NCBI RefSeq assembly: GCF_016804325.1
Contig: NZ_CP043627.1
Span: 5,716,001 to 5,780,000, forward strand
Reading direction: 5' to 3'
Source: Methylobacterium aquaticum
Lineage (GTDB): Bacteria; Pseudomonadota; Alphaproteobacteria; Rhizobiales; Beijerinckiaceae
Length of the DNA: 64,000 nucleotides
The translations under genes and the position numbers were made by a program. Below are positions 30,230 to 39,629 of the stretch, piece after piece. Positions within the stretch are counted from its first letter, which is position 1; each line of letters begins with the position of its first letter. Below the pieces are notes generated by a model. The model made no database searches. It was not told the DNA's origin and was given only the letters and a program-made list of their open reading frames with translations.

Positions 30230-30937
30230 ATGCGCTTCCCCGGCCCGCTGACCGAAGGCCGGCTGGTGCGCCGCTACAAGCGCTTCCTCGCCGATGTCGA
30301 ACTCGCCGACGGCACGCTCGTCACGGCGCATTGCGCCAATCCGGGGGCGATGCTGGGGCTCGTCGAGCCCGGCCGGCCGGTCCTGCTCTCGGCCTCCACC
30401 AACCCGGCGCGCAAGCTCGCCTGGTCGTGGGAGCTGGTCGAGGCGGATCTGCCGGGCGGGCCGCAATGGGTCGGCATCAACACGGCGCGGCCGAACGCCC
30501 TGGTGGCCGAGGCTTTTCACGATGGACGCCTGAAGCCGCTCGCCGGCGCCACCTCCTGGCGGGCGGAGGTGGCCTATGGCCGGGCGAGCCGGGTCGATTT
30601 CCTCGCCGGCGACGCCGCCGGGCCGATCCATGTCGAGGTCAAGAACTGCCACCTGATGCGCGAGCCCGGCCTCGCCGAGTTCCCCGACTGCGTCGCCGCC
30701 CGCAGCGCCCGCCACATGGACGAGCTCGCCGAGGTGGTGCGCCAGGGCGGCCGCGCCCTGGTGATCTGGGTGGTGCAGATGCGGGCCGACCGCTTCGCCG
30801 TGGCGGGCGACCTCGACCCGGGCTTTGCCGCCGCGTTCCGGCGCGCGCGGGAGGCCGGGGTGGCGGCCCACGCCTTCACCTGCCGGGTCGATGCGACCGA
30901 GGTGACGATCGGGACCGAGATCCCGATTGTCGGATGA
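30230..30937 (+). CDS. sfsA: DNA/RNA nuclease SfsA
   Basis: A 235-residue member of the sugar-fermentation-stimulation family, now regarded as nuclease-like. FLADVELADGTLVTAHCANPGAMLGL is the N-terminal signature. The acidic catalytic block is SRVDFLAGDAAGPIHVEVKNCHLM (D and ExK motif). The end FTCRVDATEVTIGTEIPI is typical. Length and start fit the family. It is divergent from the CinA-like gene. Confidence 0.92.
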   Translation: MRFPGPLTEGRLVRRYKRFLADVELADGTLVTAHCANPGAMLGLVEPGRPVLLSASTNPARKLAWSWELVEADLPGGPQWVGINTARPNALVAEAFHDGRLKPLAGATSWRAEVAYGRASRVDFLAGDAAGPIHVEVKNCHLMREPGLAEFPDCVAARSARHMDELAEVVRQGGRALVIWVVQMRADRFAVAGDLDPGFAAAFRRAREAGVAAHAFTCRVDATEVTIGTEIPIVG

Positions 30938-30941
30938 GGCT

Positions 30942-31334
30942 CTACCAGCGGCCGGGGCCGGGCTCGTCGTCCCAGTGCCGGTGGCGGTGCCAGGGCGGCG
31001 GGCCGCCCCAGCGCGGGCCGTCGCGGTAGCCGCTGTCCCGATATCCCGGGCTCTCGTCGCAGACCCGGACCCGGCGCACCACCTCGTCGCCATAAGGGTC
31101 GATGCGCCGCTTGACGAAGACGCGGCAGGCCTCCGGACCTTGAACGACGGGGCCTCGTACGACCGGCCCTTGCCCGAAGCGCGGCGGGGGAGGCGGGGGT
31201 GCCGGCGACGGCTCGGGCCAAGCGCCGCGGTTCTCGAAGCGGGGCGGCGGGTCGTCGTCGAGATCGGCTGCGGCGACCGGGCCGGCGAGGGCGAGGAGCG
31301 CGAGGCTGCCGAGGATGAAGGAGCGCGCGGTCAT
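30942..31334 (-). CDS. hypothetical secreted proline-rich protein
   Basis: A 130-residue protein with a signal peptide (MTARSFILGSLALLALAGPVAAA). It has a Pro-rich linker with a run of PPPPPP, a middle block with two cysteines in CRVFVKRRIDPYGDEVVRRVRVC, which probably form a disulfide, and a His/Trp/Pro-rich end (WGGPPPWHRHRHWDDEPGPGRW). The family is not recognised. It converges with sfsA, the two stops being 4 bases apart. Confidence 0.7.
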   Translation of the reverse strand: MTARSFILGSLALLALAGPVAAADLDDDPPPRFENRGAWPEPSPAPPPPPPRFGQGPVVRGPVVQGPEACRVFVKRRIDPYGDEVVRRVRVCDESPGYRDSGYRDGPRWGGPPPWHRHRHWDDEPGPGRW

Positions 31335-31558
31335 GGCGGGCGACTCTGGGCTGAGACGGCCGGGCGGTGGCGACCGCCGGCATGTCGCCACACTCGCCCA
31401 GCCGCGTTGAACCGCGGCTGAAGCCGCCGTTGTCGAACAGTCAGCTAGTCGGACGCCGGCCCCGACGGGGGCACGCGACGCGCGTCGGGATACGGGGTGG
31501 GCCTTCTCCTCTTCCCGGGGCAGCCTTTTGCCCGCAGGTCGAGGAGAATCCCCGGTCC

Positions 31559-32185
31559 CTACTTCGTCGCCGCCACCACGATCCGCGTCCGGCTGATGAA
31601 GGCGCGCGGGTCGGCGCCCTGATGGCCGTAGAGGTCGCGGGTCACCGTGACGCTCTTCGGCCCCAGGGCCTTGCGGCACTCCTCCTTGACGAAGGTCTCG
31701 CCGAGCGGGGTCTCGTCGCCGGTGGGCTTGCCCTCGGCGCAGGTCCAGCCGTCGTCGCCCCAATGGCTGCGGGCCTGGAGGCCGAGGAGGTGGCCCTTCT
31801 TGCGCAGGTAGAGCGGCACCGCGTCGTCGGTCTCGATCACCAGCCCGTCGACCCGGGCGTCGTCGCCGACGAGCAGCGTCAGGCGCGCCGGATGCCCGGC
31901 GACCCGGGTGCCGTTGCGGGTGGTGCCGTCGGCGTAAGCAAAGCCGATCGCGTGCAGGCCCTTGGCATCGGCCGGGCAGGCGCGCCAGTCGCTCCAGGCC
32001 GCGAGCGTGCGCGCCGGGCCCTCGCGGCAGGCGAGGTCGCCGTAGCCGGTCCTTGAGATCTCCGAGACCGGCATCCCGACCCGCAGGTCGCGCAGGTCCG
32101 CGACCTCGGGACCGGCGGCGAGCGCCGGCCCGGCGCAGAGGAGGGCGGCCAGGACCGCGAGATCAGTGCGAGACGGTCGGCGCAT
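31559..32185 (-). CDS. hypothetical secreted protein in the PQQ dehydrogenase operon
   Basis: A 208-residue protein with a signal peptide (VLAALLCAGPALA). After the signal it reads VADLRDLRVGMPVSEISRTGYGDLACREGPARTLAAW, with four cysteines overall. It overlaps the cytochrome c gene by 23 bases and so is the third gene of the dehydrogenase-cytochrome transcript. The RVGMPVSEI start recalls small-periplasmic outer-membrane-assembly folds, but I do not recognise the family. Its position suggests a role in assembly or electron transfer of the dehydrogenase. Confidence 0.75.
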   Translation of the reverse strand: MRRPSRTDLAVLAALLCAGPALAAGPEVADLRDLRVGMPVSEISRTGYGDLACREGPARTLAAWSDWRACPADAKGLHAIGFAYADGTTRNGTRVAGHPARLTLLVGDDARVDGLVIETDDAVPLYLRKKGHLLGLQARSHWGDDGWTCAEGKPTGDETPLGETFVKEECRKALGPKSVTVTRDLYGHQGADPRAFISRTRIVVAATK

Positions 32186-32678
32186 CGGAGCCCTCCTTCT
32201 TGCGGTAGACGTCGCAGGCCCGGGAGGTCGTTCCGAAGAAGGCGGTGCATTCCTCGAAGGTCGGCTCGCCCTTGCCCTTGAGCTGGGTGACGACATACGT
32301 CGCCACCGCCTCGATCTCCGCCGGGCGTAGGAAGACCGCCGTCTCCGGCGGCATGTTGCCGGCCATGTCGGCCTTGAGCGAATCGTAGCACTTCACCGAA
32401 TCGTAGGCGCCGCGCAGGTGGTAGGGCATGCCGGTGCCCGGCCGGCCGCAGCGCACCACCTCGGCAACCTGATCCTTGTCGAGCTGCGTCTTGCGCAGAG
32501 ACAGGGCCTCGCCGCCATAGCCGCCCCCGCCGCCGCCATGCCACTTGTGGCAGCCCGAGCAGGCCTTCTTGAACACCGCGAGATCGCCCTCGCCCGCGGC
32601 GGTCCGGGCGCCCTGCGCCCAGGCCGGAGAGGCGAGCGCGAGGCCGGCGAGCACCACCGGCAGCATCGTTTTCCGCAT
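32163..32678 (-). CDS. c-type cytochrome, electron acceptor of PQQ dehydrogenase
   Basis: A 171-residue periplasmic cytochrome with a signal peptide (ending SPAWA), one haem site CSGCH (residues 40-44) and a likely axial Met in NMPPE. Four further cysteines (RCGRPG, KCYDSL, ECTAFFG, ACDVYR) could form two disulfides. Lying directly downstream of the PQQ alcohol dehydrogenase gene, it is the expected XoxG/ExaB-like acceptor. A glycine run (GGGGGGYGG) sits near the haem. Confidence 0.88.
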   Translation of the reverse strand: MRKTMLPVVLAGLALASPAWAQGARTAAGEGDLAVFKKACSGCHKWHGGGGGGYGGEALSLRKTQLDKDQVAEVVRCGRPGTGMPYHLRGAYDSVKCYDSLKADMAGNMPPETAVFLRPAEIEAVATYVVTQLKGKGEPTFEECTAFFGTTSRACDVYRKKEGSDAPTVSH

Positions 32679-32736
32679 CCGTCAAAACCTCGTGCGCGGC
32701 GGGGCGCCGCGGCGCCCCGCCTGGAAGGATCCCGCT

Positions 32737-34505
32737 TCAGAGCGCGAAGACGTAGAGCATCGAGCCGGTCTGGATGTTCTTCAGCTCCGGGGTCGAGTCG
32801 ATGAACCACTTGTCCCAGGCGCCGCCGAGGCCGACCAGGATCGCAACGTACTGCTTGCCGTCGACCGTGAAGGTCATCGGGGGGCGTTGACGCCGCTGCC
32901 GGTGCGGAACTCCCACAGCTTGTCGAGGCTCTTGGCATCGAGCGCCATCACCCCGCCGCCGGGCTCGCCGGTGAAGACGAGATCGGGTGTGGCCAGCATG
33001 CCGCCGAGCAGCGGGAACTGGGTCTCGTGCTTGCCGGCGACCTTGCCGGTCTTCACGTCGATCGCCGTCACGCTGCCGGTGATCCGGAACGGCTGGCTCG
33101 GCCCGCCGCCGGTGAAGAACTCGCGGGGTTTCAGGTTCGCCTGCGTCATCGCCTCATGGGTGACGCGGTTGCAGCTCTCGATGACCGGGATGTACCAGTA
33201 TTGCAGGTTCGGGTTGTAGGCGGTCGGTGGCCAGTTCTTGCCGCCCATGTTGCCCGGGCAGAAATCGGCGTTCTTGTTCTCGGCGCTAGGAGTCGCCGCC
33301 GGGTTGTAGCGCTGCACGTCCTTGTTCGGGTCGTACTCGAACGGCTTGCCGGTATCGGGGTTGATGCCCTTGGTCCAGGTCACCTTCTTGACGAAGGGCG
33401 TCGCCCAGACGAACTGGCCGTTGGTCCGGTCGACCGCGTAGGCGTGGCCATTGCGGTCGGCCTCGATGGCGAGCTTGCGGCCATTGGCATCGACCAGCAG
33501 GTTCTCCGACACGCTGTCATAGTCGTAAGGGTCGTTCGGCGTGTGCTGGAAGTGCCACTTGATCTTGCCGGTCGTGGCATCGAGGGCGAGCGTCGAATCG
33601 GTGTAGAGGTTGTCGCCGGGCCGGTAGGCGTTGTCCCAGTCCGGGCCCGGATTGCCGACGCCCCAGACGATCGTGTCGGTGTCGGGATCGTAGGTGCCGG
33701 TGACCCAGGTCGAGCCGCCGCCGCTGACCGCCGCGTTGTTCGGCCCCTTCCAGGTCTCGGAGCCGGGCTCGCCCTTGCCCGGGATGGTGTGGGTGCGCCA
33801 GACCTCCTTCTCGGTCTTCAGGTCGGTGGCGGCGATCCAGCCGCGGATGCCGTATTCGGCCCCGCCGACGCCCGAGATCGCCAGGCCCTTCACGATCAGC
33901 GGCGCGCCGGTGATGGTCTCGCCCTTGTCGGGATCGGCGACCTGGCGCTGCCAGGCGACCTGGCCGGTCTCCTTGTTGGTGGCGATCAGCCGCCCGTCGA
34001 GGGTGTGGCTGACCACGAGGTCGCCCCAGAGCGCGACGCCGCGGTTGTTGACGCCGCAGCAGGCGACCGCGCCGGCCCATTCCCGGTCGGTCTTCGGGTC
34101 CATCTTCCAGACGAGCTTGCCCTCGCCGCCATGGGTGTCGATCTTGTAGACCGAGCCCCAGCCGTCGGTGACGTACATCATGCCGTTCTCGACGATCGGC
34201 GTTCCTTCGAGCCCGCCATGGCTCCAGATGCCGCCGGATTCGATGCCGCCGAGCGCCATCGTCCAGGCGACCTTGAGGCCCGTGACGTTGCCCTTGTTGA
34301 TCTGGTTCAGCGTCGAGTAGCGGTGGCCGGCGAAGTTCTTGTGGTGCTGGATCCAGTTGCCCTCCTCCTTGTCGGCGTTCAGCAGGCGCTCCTGCGTGAC
34401 GCCGCCCTCGGCGGCGAGCGCCGGGGGAACGGACGGGGCGCCGGCCATCAGGGCGGCGAGCGAGGTCGCGGCGAGGATGCGCCGTGCCGTGCGGGACGTC
34501 GTCAT
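32737..34505 (-). pseudogene. PQQ-dependent alcohol dehydrogenase, lanthanide type, frameshifted near the C-terminus
   Basis: A methanol/ethanol-family quinoprotein with a signal peptide. Vicinal cysteines Cys149-Cys150 (VACCGVNN) form the typical disulfide ring. Metal ligands appear to be Glu217, Asn285, catalytic Asp328 and the extra Asp330 in NDPYDYDSVSEN. The D-Y-D pattern marks XoxF/ExaF/PedH-type lanthanide enzymes, unlike the D-Y-A of calcium MxaF. The frame breaks in a G6 run (32879-32884). Adding one base gives GVNAPPMTFTVDGKQYVAILVGLGG...MLYVFAL and a 589-residue protein. By similarity it is closer to ethanol-type ExaF than to XoxF, but this is a judgement by eye. Confidence 0.85.
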
Positions 34506-34592
34506 GGGTGTCTCCTCCGGTGGGCCCTTTGATGTGTCGTCGCCTCGGCATGGGCCGTTTCACAGCCGGGCATCTTTTTTAGGCTTTTATTC

Positions 34593-35051
34593 CTAATTCG
34601 CGGCGCGGACCTCGACCGGTACCTCCATGGCGCCGGCCTTGCGGAAGCTCGCCGAGCAGGAGAAGCGCTCGCCCGCCACCAGCGGCTGCCGGGTCTGGAG
34701 CAGCATGACGTGCATGCCCTCCGGGGTCAGGGCGGTCTCGCCCGCGGCCTTGACGGCGATGGTCTGGACCGGGCGTTTCGAAGGCGGGCCCTCGCCGCCC
34801 TTGTCGACCGTGACCCGCTCGCTGAAATTCGCGAAGGGGCAGCGGAAACGCACCAGGGCATCGGCCTCGGCGGCGCGGTTCATCACCGTCAGGTGGAGCG
34901 GGATGTCGGACCCGACTTTCTCGGTGGGCGCCACGAAGGCGTGCACCACGTCGATGTCGCCGGCAAGCGCCGGGACACATCCGAGAAACGAGGCAAAGGC
35001 CACGCTCGCGGCACGATGTCGGAAATAAACGATTCGCGTCATCAGCGGCAT
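34593..35051 (-). CDS. PCu(A)C-like periplasmic copper chaperone
   Basis: A 152-residue exported protein (signal ending GCVPALAG) with the DUF461-type cupredoxin-like fold. HLTVMNRAAEADALVRFRCPFA and the C-terminal PEGMHVMLLQTRQPLVAGERFSCSASFRKAGAMEVPVEV match the family's H/M motif region. These proteins deliver Cu(I) to cytochrome oxidase. The usual full HxxM-type site is only partly conserved (MHVM). Two Met starts three codons apart are possible. It lies upstream of the dehydrogenase on the same strand with an 87-base gap. Confidence 0.75.
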   Translation of the reverse strand: MPLMTRIVYFRHRAASVAFASFLGCVPALAGDIDVVHAFVAPTEKVGSDIPLHLTVMNRAAEADALVRFRCPFANFSERVTVDKGGEGPPSKRPVQTIAVKAAGETALTPEGMHVMLLQTRQPLVAGERFSCSASFRKAGAMEVPVEVRAAN

Positions 35052-35306
35052 GGCGTGGCCGTGATGGCGTGACCGGGCGACATGGATGCTGGCATCCACT
35101 CTCCTCCCTCTTGCGTCAGCTTCGCCTTTTGGCGGCGAATTGTACGGGAGGGTAGCCGGCGCCGATCCTGCGTCAAGATCGAAGACTAAGGGGCTTCTAA
35201 AAAATTGCCCGCGACCGAAGCACACGGGACCGGCGTTTTCGCCCCTCCCGCCGCGCCCGAAGCCGCGCTAGCTTGATCGATTGGACGGGCCGCAGGGGAG
35301 GACGAG

Positions 35307-35753
35307 ATGGCCGACAGCGCATCCGGCGCGCCGCCGAACAGGGGCCGGTTCGACATCGGGGCGATCGCCGCCGCCCTGCCCGAGAGCGCGACCACCATGC
35401 TGGTCGACACCTACCTGACCGACCGGCCGGCGGCGAGCGCCCGGGTGTTTCGCGTCTACCGGCCGACGCCGGCGCATTACCACGAGGGCTGCGACGAATA
35501 CCTCTACGTGCTGTCCGGCCGCGGCACGTTCTGGATCGGCGAGCCGTCCGACGAGGCGGAGTTCGGGCCCGGCCAGCTCCTGTTCTTCGAGCGCGGCGTG
35601 ATCCACGCCATGCCGCGGCTGATCGAGGGACCGGTGGTGTTCCTCTCCGTCGACACGCCCCGGCGCGCGCCGACCGACGTGATCTTCGTCGATCCCGCGA
35701 CCGGCAGCGCGCAGAGCTTCATGGCCCGCAACGCGACGCCCGATCCGGCTTGA
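35307..35753 (+). CDS. cupin domain protein
   Basis: A 148-residue single-domain cupin. Motif 1 is PTPAHYHEGCDEYLYVLSGRGTFWIG (His-x-His-like metal site with Glu) and motif 2 is GPGQLLFFERGVIHAMP. A GGGAGGA ribosome site precedes the ATG. It is probably cotranscribed with the SDR gene 65 bases downstream; the shared substrate is unknown. Confidence 0.85.
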   Translation: MADSASGAPPNRGRFDIGAIAAALPESATTMLVDTYLTDRPAASARVFRVYRPTPAHYHEGCDEYLYVLSGRGTFWIGEPSDEAEFGPGQLLFFERGVIHAMPRLIEGPVVFLSVDTPRRAPTDVIFVDPATGSAQSFMARNATPDPA

Positions 35754-35818
35754 CCTGCCGGCCACCGCCCGCGATGCAGGAGGCATAACCAACAGGCCTA
35801 ACAACGGGAGGACATGCG

Positions 35819-36604
35819 ATGGCGGACGAGGGCAAGGTCGCCTGGGTCACCGGCGCGGCGCGGGGCATCGGGCTGGCGACGGCGCAGCTCTTCCTCGACG
35901 AGGGCTGGCGCGTCGCGCTCCTCGACATCGACGGCGCGGCGCAACAGCGGGCCGCGGCGGCGCTCGACCGGCCCGACCACACCCTGGCGCTGACCGCCGA
36001 CGTCGCCGACGCGGATGCCGTGGCGCAGGCGGTCGCCGCCATCGAGGCCCGTTTCGGCCGGCTCGATGCGCTGGTCAACAATGCCGGCACCGCGGTGTTC
36101 AAGCCGCTCCTCGAGACCAGCCCCGCCGAGTGGGCCCGGGTGCTCGCCGTCAACCTCACCGGCCCGTTCCTGTGCGTGCAGGCGGCGGCCCCGGTGATGG
36201 CCCGGGGCGGCGGCGGCGCCATCGTCAACATCACGTCGATCTCGGGGCAGCGCGCCTCGACCCTGCGGGTCGCCTACGGCACCAGCAAGGCCGCGCTCAA
36301 GCACCTGACGAAGCAGCAGGCGGTGGAGCTTGCCCACCTGAACATCCGGGTCAACGCCGTGGCGCCGGGCCCGGTCGACACCGCCATGGCCAAGGAGGTC
36401 CACAGCCCCGCCATCCGCGCCGACTACCACGACGCCGTGCCGCTCAACCGCTACGGCCTGGAGCGCGAGATCGCCGACGCCATCGTCTACCTGTGCGGCC
36501 CGCGGGCGAGCTACGTCACCGGCCAGACGCTCGCGGTCGATGGCGGCTTCGATGCCGCCGGGATCGGGCTGCCGACCCTGCGGCGGGACCTGGCCGGGCG
36601 CTGA
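35819..36604 (+). CDS. SDR family oxidoreductase
   Basis: A 261-residue classical short-chain dehydrogenase. The nucleotide site is TGAARGIGLA (TGxxxGxG). NNAG is at LDALVNNAGTA. The catalytic Ser, Tyr and Lys lie in ITSISGQ and YGTSKAALK. Asp in LLDIDGAAQ suggests NAD(H) preference. The C-terminus GQTLAVDGGFDAAG is typical of FabG-like members. GGGAGGA precedes the start. The substrate is not predictable. Confidence 0.9.
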   Translation: MADEGKVAWVTGAARGIGLATAQLFLDEGWRVALLDIDGAAQQRAAAALDRPDHTLALTADVADADAVAQAVAAIEARFGRLDALVNNAGTAVFKPLLETSPAEWARVLAVNLTGPFLCVQAAAPVMARGGGGAIVNITSISGQRASTLRVAYGTSKAALKHLTKQQAVELAHLNIRVNAVAPGPVDTAMAKEVHSPAIRADYHDAVPLNRYGLEREIADAIVYLCGPRASYVTGQTLAVDGGFDAAGIGLPTLRRDLAGR

Positions 36605-36640
36605 GGAGGCGGGACCGCGCGGCGCGCGGATACTCCCCCA

Positions 36641-36656
36641 TGTTGTAATAACGTTA
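36641..36656 (+). promoter_or_regulatory. AT-rich inverted repeat, possible Zur-type site
   Basis: TGTTGTAATAACGTTA stands out in GC-rich surroundings, contains the palindrome TAACGTTA, and resembles the TGTTATA..TATAACA pattern of Zur boxes. A second AT-rich TGTTATAGCGTTT lies close to the receptor start. Zinc control fits the ZnuD-like receptor downstream, but the match is imperfect. Confidence 0.3.
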
Positions 36657-36752
36657 CGCTTGGCGCGCCTCGTGCGGGGCGCGCCGGCTGCCCCCTTGCC
36701 AGCCCGTCCCTCGTCGCGCGAATGCAATGTTATAGCGTTTGCGGGGGCGAGG

Positions 36753-38891
36753 ATGAGCAAGGTCGGATCGTTCGGGGCGGGCCCGGTGCTGCTGGCGGCG
36801 GCCTTCACCCTTGCCAGCCCGGCGGCCCGGGCCGAGGACATCGCCCTCGATACGATCGACGTCGCCTCGCCGAGCCCCATCGCCGCGGCGCCCGCCGGCG
36901 GGGCGGGGGCGGGGGGCACCTTCCCGGTCGGGGTGCTGCCGGTCGTCACCACCACCTTCTCGCCGGTCACGGTCGTGACGCAAGGCGAGATCGCGCGCCA
37001 GCAGCCCCGCACCCTGGGCGACGCCCTGTTCGACCGGCCCGGCCTCTCCGCCACCACCTACGCGCCGGGCGGCGCGAGCCGGCCGATCATCCGCGGCCTC
37101 GATACCGGCCGGGTGCGGATCCAGGAGAACGGCATCGGCGTCCAGGACGTTTCGGATCTCGGCGAGGACCACGCCGTGCCGATCAACCCCCTCGTCGCCA
37201 ACCGCATCGAGGTGATCCGCGGTCCGGCATCGCTCCGCTACGGCAGCCAGGCGATCGGCGGCGTGGTCTCGGTGGAGGACAACCGCATCCCGACGCTCCC
37301 TCCGCCGAACGGCTTTGCCGGGCGGGTGACGACGGGATACTCGTCCGTCGATAACGGCCGCAACGGCGCCGCGACGATCGATGCCGCCGGTCCATCGGTC
37401 GCCTTCCACGCCGACGGCTTCAAGACCGCCGCCGACAGCTACGACACGCCGCTCGGCATCCAGCGCAACTCGGCGAACGAATCCCAGGGCGGCGCGGTCG
37501 GGATGTCGTACCTGTTCGACCGCGGCTTCGTCGGCCTGTCGTTCAGCCACTACGACGCGCTCTACCAGATCCCGGGCGGCGAGGCCGCCGACAGCCGCAC
37601 CCGCCTCGACCCGACCCAGGACCGGCTCCAGGCCAAGGGCGAGTACCGCCCGCTCGAGGGGCCGGTGGAGGCGATCCGGTTCTGGCTCGGCGGCTCGACC
37701 TACCGCCACAACGAGATCGGCATCGGCGGCGACGGGATCGACGGCATCCAGGCCACCTTCAAGAACCGTCAGGCGGAAGGACGGCTCGAGATCCAGCACG
37801 TGCCGGTCGTCACGCCGCTGGGCACGCTCACCGGCGCGCTCGGCCTCCAGACCGACCGGCGGCTGATCGGCACCTCGGGCGAGGCCGGCGGCCTCCTGGC
37901 GCCGACCGATTCGCGCAGCAACGCCGTCTACCTGTTCGAGGAGTTGGCGCTGGAGCGCGGCCTGCGGCTCCAGGCGGCGGGCCGGATGGAGGGCGCCCGC
38001 TCCACCGGCACCGCGACTTTGTTTCCCGGCGACTACATCCCGGTCGACGGCGAGGACCCGCTCTCCTATGGCCGCCGCCGGCACTTCGCCCCGAAGAGCG
38101 CGAGCTTCGGCATCCTCCAAGACCTGCCCGACGGCTTCGTCGCCAGCCTGACCGGGCAATATGTCGAGCGGGCGCCGTCGGCCTTCGAGCTCTATTCCCG
38201 CGGACCGCACGACGCGACCGAAACCTTCGAGATCGGCGACCCGAACCTGAAGAAGGAGCGCGCCCGCACCATCGAGGCCAGCATCCGCCGCGCCGTCGGC
38301 CCGTTCCGCCTCGATGCCACCGGCTACTACACCCGCTATACCGGCTTCATCTACAAGCGCCTGACCGGCTTGCGCTGCGGCGACGACTTCGGCAGCTGCG
38401 GCAGCGACGACGAGCTGGCCCAGATCGTGTACTCGCAGCAGAACGCGACCTTCGCGGGTGCCGAGATCGGCTCGCAGCTCGATCTCCTGCCGATCGGCAA
38501 CGGCTTTGCCGGCATCGAGGCGCAGTACGACTTCGTGCGCGCGACCTTCGACGACGGCACCTACGTGCCGCGCATCCCGCCGCACCGGGTCGGCGGCGGT
38601 GTGTTCGTCAGGGCCGACGGCTGGTACGCGCGGATGAACCTGCTCCACGCCTTCGCCCATACCGAGACCGCGCCCTACGAGACGCGCACGCCCGGCTACG
38701 ACAACCTGCGGGCGGAGGTCAGCTACACCAAGGCCTTCGACCTCGCGACGACCGGCTGGAGCGAGGTGACGCTCGGCGTGCAGGGCACGAACCTGCTCAA
38801 CGACGTGATCCGCAACTCGGCCTCGTTCAAGAAGGACGAGATCGTCCTGCCGGGGCGGAACGTGCGGGTTTTCCTGACGGCGCGGTTCTGA
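36753..38891 (+). CDS. ZnuD-like TonB-dependent outer-membrane receptor
   Basis: A 712-residue receptor with a signal peptide (LASPAARAE), a plug domain (TVVTQGEIARQQPRTLGDALFDRPGLSATTYAPGGASRPIIRGLDTGRVRIQENGIGVQDVS) and a 22-strand-type barrel ending NVRVFLTARF with terminal Phe. DLGEDHAVPINPLVANRIEVIRGPASLRYGSQAIGGVVSVEDNRIP is very close to the ZnuD plug signature. LRCGDDFGSCGSDDE holds two cysteines in an extracellular loop, as in some zinc receptors. Predicted to import zinc or a zinc-bound ligand with TonB energy. Confidence 0.85.
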   Translation: MSKVGSFGAGPVLLAAAFTLASPAARAEDIALDTIDVASPSPIAAAPAGGAGAGGTFPVGVLPVVTTTFSPVTVVTQGEIARQQPRTLGDALFDRPGLSATTYAPGGASRPIIRGLDTGRVRIQENGIGVQDVSDLGEDHAVPINPLVANRIEVIRGPASLRYGSQAIGGVVSVEDNRIPTLPPPNGFAGRVTTGYSSVDNGRNGAATIDAAGPSVAFHADGFKTAADSYDTPLGIQRNSANESQGGAVGMSYLFDRGFVGLSFSHYDALYQIPGGEAADSRTRLDPTQDRLQAKGEYRPLEGPVEAIRFWLGGSTYRHNEIGIGGDGIDGIQATFKNRQAEGRLEIQHVPVVTPLGTLTGALGLQTDRRLIGTSGEAGGLLAPTDSRSNAVYLFEELALERGLRLQAAGRMEGARSTGTATLFPGDYIPVDGEDPLSYGRRRHFAPKSASFGILQDLPDGFVASLTGQYVERAPSAFELYSRGPHDATETFEIGDPNLKKERARTIEASIRRAVGPFRLDATGYYTRYTGFIYKRLTGLRCGDDFGSCGSDDELAQIVYSQQNATFAGAEIGSQLDLLPIGNGFAGIEAQYDFVRATFDDGTYVPRIPPHRVGGGVFVRADGWYARMNLLHAFAHTETAPYETRTPGYDNLRAEVSYTKAFDLATTGWSEVTLGVQGTNLLNDVIRNSASFKKDEIVLPGRNVRVFLTARF

Positions 38892-39426
38892 ACGCCGCAT
38901 TCCGCCGAGGGACCGAGGCCAGGCGCATCGCCGCGGCCTTGGACCCCGAACGGTTCGCCCGCCGGTGCGGCCAAGTCGGATCCCGCGCGGCCGTCTTCGG
39001 GGATCTAGGGGGCGTCACGACGCGGGCGCGGCGCTGTCCCCGCCCAGGCCCCGCCACCGAGACCCTGCGAGACGTCGACGATCGCGCCGTTCGGGAACCG
39101 CCGACATGAGGCGTCGGGCACGACACCTTGATCCTGCTCCCGCCAACCCCGGGCCGCGCATCTCCGGCGAGGCGTTCGAGCGCTCGGAGACCGGCCCATG
39201 GTACTGCTGGAGAGAGACGAAGGGCACACGGCCTGTAAGGCCGGAGCCCCGCGGCAGCGGACTGCCACGCGCCTCGCGGCGGCTGGCAGCGGCTTCGCGT
39301 TGGAGGTGCCGGATCAGCCCGCACAGGCCGGGCGTACATCATACGGCTCCGCATCATTGTGAGGCGGTTATATGGCCAAGCGCTTGGCAACGCACCACGC
39401 AGAATCGGCGGATTGCCGGATTTTGG
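38892..39426. other. intergenic region, nothing recognised
   Basis: About 535 bases between the receptor gene and tRNA-Glu. Open frames exist but give low-complexity Arg-rich translations with no motifs, and one simply translates into the tRNA. I cannot exclude the relic of a lost gene. Confidence 0.45.
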
Positions 39427-39502
39427 TGGCGCGCCCTACGGGACTCGAACCCGTGTTTTCGCCGTGAAAGGGCGACGTCCTAGACCGCTAGACGAAGGGC
39501 GC
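39427..39502 (-). tRNA. tRNA-Glu (TTC)
   Basis: A 76-base cloverleaf with encoded CCA. The acceptor stem is GCGCCCT/AGGGCGC, the anticodon loop CTTTCAC has anticodon TTC, and the T arm contains GGTTCGAGTCC. Confidence 0.96.
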
Positions 39503-39520
39503 TCAAGCGGGGCGAGGGGA

Positions 39521-39549
39521 GCTATAGTGGGGTTCTTTCGGGAGGGCAA
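39521..39549 (-). promoter_or_regulatory. promoter of tRNA-Glu
   Basis: Minus-strand TTGCCC and TATAGC are separated by 17 bases. The layout parallels the tRNA-Pro promoter in this window (TTGCGG/TATAAG), with the expected start a few bases before the tRNA. Confidence 0.65.
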
Positions 39550-39629
39550 CAGGATTGATGGGCTTGACGGACACCGATGGCTCGGTCTTGTCGGCGCCGG
39601 GTTGGCCTTGAACGCGGGCGGGACGACGG

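Noticed and set aside
36654..38900. A 748-codon open frame on the minus strand opposite the TonB receptor
   Set aside because: It is the antisense shadow of the receptor gene; the translation is Arg/Gly/Val-rich with no motif, and the plus-strand product matches ZnuD throughout.
39427..39502. Integration site of a genomic island at tRNA-Glu
   Set aside because: No integrase gene, no direct repeat of the tRNA 3' end and no accessory genes are seen on either side.
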